Shown: positions 57,720 through 64,000 of the stretch, one piece after another
Position numbering within the stretch: the first letter of the stretch is position 1
Layout: each line of letters begins with the position of its first letter
Source of the DNA: Platanthera guangdongensis
Lineage: Eukaryota > Streptophyta > Magnoliopsida > Asparagales > Orchidaceae
Direction of reading: 5' to 3'
Assembly: GCA_039583875.1 (NCBI GenBank)
Contig: CM077160.1
Location: forward strand, 109,507,530-109,571,529
Length of the DNA: 64,000 nt
Program-made: the position numbers and the translations under genes
Notes under the pieces: model-generated
What the model saw: only the letters and a program-made list of their open reading frames with translations
Databases searched by the model: none
Told to the model about the DNA's origin: nothing

Positions 57720-59560
57720 AACGGTACCTGAGTGGAATAACTCCAGGTACTACTCAAGCATGGTCTGCTCTCACTTGCACGAGAGCTCCTCCCGACCATA
57801 GTTGTCCCAACGGACCTTGACCATCCTGATCTCCTTATTGCGTAGCCGCTTGACTTCTGAGTCCTCAATTCGTACGGGCTTGACCTTCGTTGTCAACCCA
57901 TTATCCACAGGCACTTGATCCACCGCGATCACATGCGAAGGCTCTTGCACCGCCTTCCGTAGCACCGATATATAGAATACATCGTGTAGACCACTAAGCT
58001 CCACTGATAGCTTCAACCGATACGCTGCTTCGCCAATCCGCTCCAGAACCTCAAACGGTCCAAGGTACCTCGGGCTTAGCTTCTTTAAGCGCCGCACCCG
58101 CGAGACACCCTTGAACGGCTTTATCTTCAAGTACACCCAGTCGCCAATAGCGAACTCTACATTCCTGTGCTTGGCATTATAGTACTTAGCCTGGCGGTCC
58201 TGAGCGATTAGCAACCTTTTCCGAATAGTTCGCACCAACGAAGTAGCATCTTCCACCTCTTATTGCTTGTACAACTTTGACTCGCCCGTTTCCAACCAAG
58301 ACAATGGCGTGCGACATCTTCAACCATAAAGGGCCTCGAAGGGTGCCATTTGTATACTTGCATGGTAGTTATTGTTGTACGCGAACTCTACCAAGTATAG
58401 GTGGTCTTCCCACTGCTTCCCGAAATCCAGTCCGCACATGCGAAGCATGTCTTCCATCATCCTATTGACCCTCTTGGTCTGCCCATCCGTTTGCAGATGA
58501 AAGGCTGTGCTGAAACTCAGTTTTATTCCCAACATCTGTTGCACCAACCTCTAATCATTGGACATGAACTGCCCATCTCGGTCACTCACGATGCTGCGGG
58601 GCACACCGTGAAGCCGTAATATGTTATCCACAGATAACTTCGCCAGTATCTCTACGGAATCATCCTTTCTATGCAGAATGAAGTGCGACACCTTCGTTAG
58701 ACGATCTACAACCACCCAAATGGCATCGTTCCCCTATTGCGACCTTGACAACCCATGCACAAAGTCCATAGTAATGTCGTCGAACTTCCACTCCGGAATA
58801 GGCAAGGACTTCAAGAATCCTCCCGGATTTTGGCACCCCGCCTTCACTATGGTGCATGTTTGACACTTCGCCACGTACAGTGCCACATCCTTCTTCAGTC
58901 CTGGCCACCAGAACAATTTCTTCACATCGCGGTACATCTTCATGCTCCCCGGGTGAATCGTGTACTTCGTATGATACGCCTCGTACAAAAATTCCACCCG
59001 CAAAGTGCCCACATTCGGGATGCACAAACGACCGTCTTTCCAAAGCAATCCATCCACAACCTCATATTGGGAATTTGACAGATCCAAAGCCTCTACCATG
59101 AGCTGCTTCATGCTGCTATCCACATCCAAAGCCTGCCAAATCCGATCAGCCAGGTCATACTGAACTTCCGTCCAGTTTAATAACGCTTCAGCACTCGACT
59201 GCTTGTCTACGCAAGAGATCTCTAATGGCTCCAACTCCCGAACCAACCGCTCGTCATGGACCGATAACCAATTGGCTTGAGCTGGGGCCTTGCGGCTCAA
59301 CGCGTCCGCAACCACATTACCTTTACCAGGCACGTAATGGATCTTGAATGTGTAGTCCCCCAGGAACTCCATCTATCTACGCTGCCACATGTTTAGATCC
59401 TTCTGATCCAACAAATATTTCAGGCTTTTGTGGTCAGTATAGATATCGACCTTCACCTCATACAAGTAGTGCCTCCACAGCTTCAAGGAAAAAATCACGG
59501 CCGCTAACTCCAAGTCATGGACCGGATAATTCCTCTCGTACACTTCAGCTGTCTCGAGCC
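57720..59560 (-). pseudogene. pol: Element F pol: RNase H, integrase, degenerate chromodomain-like end
   Basis: Minus strand, reading from 59560 down. RNase H ([38 protein letters not shown]), integrase zinc region (H...H...CQTC around 58930-58860), core with FHLQTDGQTKRVNRMMEDML, then a C-terminal GPFEVLERIGEAAYRLKL and a chromodomain-like LRNKEIRMVKVRWDNYGREE. Order and motifs identify a Ty3/gypsy chromovirus-like pol. TAG at about 59371 replaces a Trp codon, TAA at about 58262, a frameshift or stop between 58560 and 58734, and stops in the tail (57771). The upstream RT is cut off by G at 59561. Confidence 0.9.
59556..59560. repeat. Candidate target-site duplication of G (left copy)
   Basis: GAGCC in F pol just before the G LTR. 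The partner lies outside the window. Confidence 0.5.
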
Positions 59561-61533
59561 TGTTGGGTACATTGGAATATATGTACCAGATTTGAAGAAG
59601 CCTCACCATACTCAATGATATACATCAAGGTGTATTTGATGTGCTTTGAGTTTATGTGTGCAGGTTAAGTAATTGCAGGGAAAGCAGGAAAAGTTTCTAA
59701 TTCCATGTGTCGACACGTAGAAGAAAAGTGTCGACACTTAAGAAGGCTTGTGTCGACACCTAGAGAAGCTGTGTCGATACTTGGAGTAATTGTGTCGACA
59801 CCAGGAAGGCAGAGTCGACACCAGAAGAAAAGTGTCGACACATACAGGCAGTGTCGACACACAGTGAAGAATTGTCAACATTATCTGTGTCGACACTTAG
59901 AGGCAGTGTCGACACCCAGAGAAACTTTGTCGACAGCAAAAGTGTCGACACTAGGAGGCTGTGTCGACACTCAGCAAACTTCAACAAAGTTCAAGTACAA
60001 GTGTCGACACTAGGAGGCTATGTCGACACTCAGCAAACTTCAACACAGTTCAAGTACAAGTGTCGACACAAGGAGGCTGTGTCGACACTCAGCAATGTTT
60101 CAACACAAAGAAGATGTGTCGACACAAAGGAGATGTGTCGACACTCAGCAAAGTTTCAACACAAAGAAGATGTGTCGACACAAAGGAGATGTGTCGACAC
60201 TCAGTAAAGTTTCAACACATGAAGGCATGTGTCGACACAAAGAAGATGTGTCGACACTTAGCAAGTTTCAACACAAGAAGATGTGTCGAGACAAAGGAGT
60301 TGTGTTGACACTCAGCAGAATTCAACTCAGTATTAAAGAAGAAGGCTTGTGTCGACACACAGGATCAGTGTAGACACATTCTGAAGAAGCAGTGTCGAGA
60401 AGCTGTTACAACAACACAAGGAGTTGTGTCGACACCAACAAGGCTAGTGTCGACACTTAGTCAACTTGTGTCGACACTTAGTCTATTTGTGTCGACACAT
60501 AAAGACTATCTGTCTCGACACTTTCAGACAGTGACAGAGATTTCAAGAAGTGACTGGATGACTTGACAGCTGCCATTTCAACCGGTCAACAGCAACTGTC
60601 AGAGCTATCAGAAGGTTGTTAGAAATCGGATCAGCCGGTTACCATGGAGGAATACTATTTATAAACCTTTATCCTTCGATAGAATAGAGAAGTGATCAAT
60701 GAATTGAAAACAACACAACAAGAAGAAGACCTTCAAGAGAAGGTCTAAGAAGTTGGAGAGAGAGAGCTCCTTCTAAGAAGAACAGCTGTTGAACCAGGCT
60801 GAAAAGTTAGTTTCAGATTGAGATCTGATTCTCAAGATAGAAGTTGATTGAAGATCATCTTCAGAGGAGACTCAACCCTACTGTGTTCTAATTCAAGAAG
60901 CTTTGAAGAAAGCCAAGGGAGGTTGATCTCTGCAAAGTTCTTTTAAGAACTCATCAAGAAGCCAGTCAACTCATCTCTCTCTTTAAGAGTTGTGGTTATA
61001 TACTTTATTTTCTGTAGGATCCTAAGTGATCTGAGCTGTAAGCCTATTTTATAAAGGCTGAGGTAGGGCTTTAGTGCCTGAGTGTAGGAGATTCTATTCT
61101 CTGAGTGTAGGCCTTGATTGAAGGCTGAGGTAGGGCTGTTTAGCCTGAGTGTAGGTCTTGGTGAAGACTGAGTGGTAAGGCTTTGTGCCTGAGTTGTAGG
61201 AGTGGGGACACTCTGAGCTGTAGGAACCTGTTTGGGGTTCTGAGTTGTAAGATCTGAGGATCTGAGGAGAAGGGGAGAAGTTAGGCTGAATCTAGTATAC
61301 TACTAGATATGCGAAGGGGGAAAGTGGATGTACCCAGACCTTGGGGAACCAATATAAAAATCTGTGTGTACTCTGTGTGTGATTAATTCTGTGATTGCTG
61401 TGTTATGTGTGCTGAATTGCTGTAGAGAATTGCAAATACAGGTCTTATAATTCAGTGTTTCTTCCTTTAAAGTTAAAAAGATTAAGTTCACCTATTCACC
61501 CCCCCTCTAGGTGATTAGACACTATTTCTTTCA
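59561..61533 (+). mobile_element. G 5' LTR
   Basis: TGTTGGGTACATTGG...ATTTCTTTCA, 1973 bp. Palindrome array 59706-60500, TCGGATCAGCCGGTTACCATGG then TATTTATAAA at about 60655, tandem GGCTGAGGTAGGGCT/CTGAGTGTAGG repeats 61050-61250, and only a C8 run near the end (61499-61506) against C9-C17 in E and C13 in A. Confidence 0.93.
59706..60500 (+). repeat. GTGTCGACAC array with 56-bp higher-order repeat in G LTR
   Basis: About 30 palindromes or variants. At 60098-60215 a 56-bp unit (TTTCAACACAAAGAAGATG + palindrome + AAAGGAGAT + palindrome + TCAGCAAAG) is repeated in tandem nearly exactly, with degraded units on both sides. Two units of a CTAGGAGGCT/AGCAAACTTCAACA type lie at 59950-60055. Confidence 0.93.
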
Positions 61534-61535
61534 AG

Positions 61536-61547
61536 TGGTATCAGAGG
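61536..61547 (+). other. Primer binding site of G
   Basis: TGGTATCAGAGG, two bases after the LTR. Confidence 0.92.
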
Positions 61548-61623
61548 GAGGTTACTCAAAAAGGGACATAACAGTCTGAGTAAGATCCTGTAGGAAGAAT
61601 CAGATTAATCAAGATTCAAGAAA

Positions 61624-63663
61624 ATGGGTTCAACTGAGAATCAAAAAGAGCTGGGGTCCATGAAATTGTCAATCTGTAGAAAAGAGATATTTGACATTTG
61701 GAAAGAGTGGGTTAGACTTTTTATGGAAGCCTCTGACCCAAGAATATACATTACAGTCAAAGAAGAGTCATATGTGCCAATGAAAGTATCTGTTCTGGAT
61801 GTAAATCAGAGAACTCTCAAAGGCTATTCAGAAATGACTAAAGATGAGATTATTCTGGCCACTATGGACAAGAGGGCCCAGAATATTATTGTTAGTACAA
61901 TTGATGATGCCACATTTCAGAATTTAATTCACTGTAAAACTTCTAAAGAAATGTGGGACACTTTAATAGTTTACATGGAAGGGTCTGAAGAAGTAAGACA
62001 GGACAGGAAGTCCTTGTTAAATCAGGAGTATGAAAGCTTCAGACAAGGAAGGTCTGATAGCATTACTGAATGCTACAAGAAATTCTATAGGATTGTTAAT
62101 GAGTTGATGTCCTATGGAAGAGAATTCAACAACTATGAGCTGAATGACAGGTTTTTAAGATCCCTGACCAAGGACTGGGATACCAAGATTTGTGCCATTA
62201 GAGAAATGGCCAAATTAGCTGATATACCTCCTCCAAATTTGTTTGGAAAACTGTTATCTTATGAGATGCAGTTAATGGTTAGAAAGGAGGAAGAGAAGAC
62301 TACAAGAGTGGAGCACAAGGAAAGAGCTGTGACCTTCAAGACTGAAGCCACTAGGAAATATAAAAGCAAGTCTCCATCTCCACCTTAAAATGTTGCTGAG
62401 GCTGAGACAGATGAGTCAGAAAGCAAGAACTCAGACAGTAGTGAAAGTGATGAGGATTTTGCTGCCTTTACAAGGCAGTTTCAAAAGTTTCTGAATAAGA
62501 AGCAGTGGAGGTCTAAGCCATCCACTTCACAGACAAAAGATGACTACTATCAGAACAGGAAGTCATCAAGGAATGACAAAAGAAAGTCCAAGCCAAGTAA
62601 AACTACATCCTCAAAGATTGTATGTTATTGTTGCAATAGACAGGGACATGTGGTGGCTGACTGTCCTGAAAAGAGGAAGGAGTCAACTGATAGAAAGAAG
62701 ACACAGTTTAAGAGCAAAAAGGAAAAGTCCTTTGTTTCCAAGAAAGACAAAAGTTTGACTGATCAGTCATCTTCAGAAACAGATTTAGAAGCTGAAGCCT
62801 ATATTTGTTTAATTGCTGAAGAGGAAGAAGATGAGTTCATGCAGCTAATAAACTCAATTTATGAGCACGAGGACAATCAGTGCAAAGGGCTGATGGCTTC
62901 ATCTGAAGGAGACAAAATCCAGGATCAGCCTGGACCAAGTAAGGTACAAAGTTGTTCTTCAAGTTCAATTTCTTGTACTGAGTCAGAATCAGATACATCT
63001 GCATCAAGTAATGTGGGTGGGTCTGAATCTGAAGGTGATATTCATCAGTTAATTGATGAATATAGGGACTTGTTGCAGGCCTTAAAGAAAAGCAAAACCT
63101 TGGCCAAAAATCAGGCAAAGGAGATTGCTAGTCTTAAATTGGCTACTGCTGATTCAGACAAGTTGTTTGATCAGAAACTGAATGAAATAGCCAGACTGAA
63201 GAACATTACAGTTATTCAGATGAGAACTATTACATTTAAGAATGATCAAATTAGGAATCTGGAGGTTAGACTTCAGAAGGAGAAGGATATTGCGGCTAGC
63301 TTTTCTAAACCCAAATTTGTTTTACCCTTGATAGATGAGTTTGTACCTCATAAGGGTAAGGCTGGATTAGGATTTACAAAACCTGCCTGAACTGCTAGGT
63401 CCAAGTCTAAGGGCAAAGCCCCAGCACTAAACAAAAAGCCTGCTGTAGATACTTCAGTCAGGGTTGTACCAAAACAAAGGTACAACAGGTTTGAGTGCTG
63501 GTGTTGTGACAAGATAGGCCACTTTGCCATAGACTGTTGGCATAATTCAAGTGTCAAGGAGAGTAGCAAACTTCCTGCTAGAAGAGCTATAGGTAGTTTT
63601 GTTAAAAGTTAAACTAACCTGCACCAAGGACCCAAGAATTATTTGGGTTCTAAGGTTAAGTAA
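61624..63663 (+). pseudogene. gag: G gag
   Basis: ATG at 61624 (GAAAATGGGTTC, as in E). Capsid-like N-terminus (SICRKEIFDIWKEWVRLFM, HCKTSKEMWDTL), CCHC knuckle CYCCNRQGHVVADC (about 62625), acidic Ser-rich segment, coiled coil (about 63060-63290), second knuckle CWCCDKIGHFAIDC (about 63500). TAA at 62386-62388 and TGA at 63388-63390 replace Gln and Trp codons of E. A further TAA sits at about 63610 inside the junction segment, and TAA 63661-63663 is the one shared with A and E. Otherwise one open frame, so inactivation is recent. Confidence 0.92.
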
Positions 63664-64000
63664 TCTATTTTACAGGTGAGTCCAAGTGGCCATGCCCCTA
63701 TATGGTACTTGGACAGTGGATGTTCCAGGCACATGACTGGAACTAGGGGGTTGCTGAAGGATTATACATCTATTAAAGATGGGCCTAAAGTTACCTTTGG
63801 TGGTTCAGAAAAAGGGATCATCAAAGGCTTTGGTAACATTTCTAGTAACCTGATTACAATTACTCAAGTGGCTTATGTAAAGGGTTTGAAACATAACCTC
63901 ATTAGCATAAGTCAGCTGAGTGATTTAGGATATGACATCTCATTTGTCAAGGATGGTTGTCATATCAGAAGGTCAAGTGATCAAAAGATCATTCTGACAG
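63664..64000 (+). CDS. pol: G pol, N-terminal part (protease)
   Basis: In the gag frame after TAA 63661-63663. CAG|GTGAGTCCAAGTGG, then [13 protein letters not shown] with the protease active site intact, and the pre-integrase region up to the window end. No break seen in these 112 codons. Confidence 0.85.

Larger units (their letters stand above)
59561..64000 (+). mobile_element. Element G: Sirevirus-like Ty1/copia, 3' end outside window
   Basis: LTR 59561-61533, PBS, gag and the start of pol, closely related to E. Inserted into F RNase H/RT, making it one of the youngest layers. Gag has two stops not shared with E. Confidence 0.93.

Overview
The window is a plant (angiosperm) nuclear repeat region made almost entirely of nested LTR retrotransposons. 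I recognise no host gene with confidence. The evidence is Ty1/copia and Ty3/gypsy polyproteins of plant type, initiator-Met-tRNA primer sites (TGGTATCAGAG-), TG...CA LTRs and 5-bp target-site duplications. I cannot name the species.

Layout. 1-8968: 3' two thirds of a Sirevirus-like Ty1/copia element (A, + strand): pol, an internal palindrome array with a TATA box, an extra third ORF, polypurine tract and 3' LTR. 8969-10725: 5' LTR and leader of a minus-strand copia element (B). 10726-11512: gag start, primer site and LTR of a more diverged Sirevirus-like element (C). 11513-12012: exactly 500 N. 12013-34458 and 34471-57019 are the two arms of one huge near-identical inverted repeat around a 12-bp centre. 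Read along the right arm it holds: the gag start and 5' LTR of element H (minus); about 530 bp of unrecognised sequence; a different copia element D (+); the complete 12.7-kb Sirevirus-like element E (minus) inserted in D gag with a GTATA duplication; the rest of D gag/pol; and part of the 3' LTR of a Ty3/gypsy element F (minus) inserted in D pol. The left arm repeats all this in reverse. 57020-59560 continues F (rest of LTR, integrase, RNase H). 59561-64000 is element G, another Sirevirus-like copy inserted in F and cut by the window end.

The inverted repeat is more likely a fold-back read or assembly artefact than two real copies. Its left arm begins at the N gap. Its centre lies in the middle of a gene. 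The arms share the same private mutations (stops, a primer-site change, LTR variants) but differ mainly by scattered single-base indels. Copy numbers of D, E, F and H should therefore be counted once until the centre is checked.

The most interesting biology is in the Sirevirus-like family (A, E, G, H). Each LTR carries an array of the perfect 10-bp palindrome GTGTCGACAC upstream of its TATA box. In A and E, where the region is visible, the same palindrome array plus a TATA box recurs inside the element about 105 bp upstream of the third ORF, as if the promoter had been duplicated to drive it. A, E and G also share an in-frame TAA between gag and pol, next to a splice-acceptor-like CAG, inside a 117-nt segment whose removal would keep the frame. 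LTRs of the unrelated families B, D and F carry their own, different CpG palindromes or inverted repeats.
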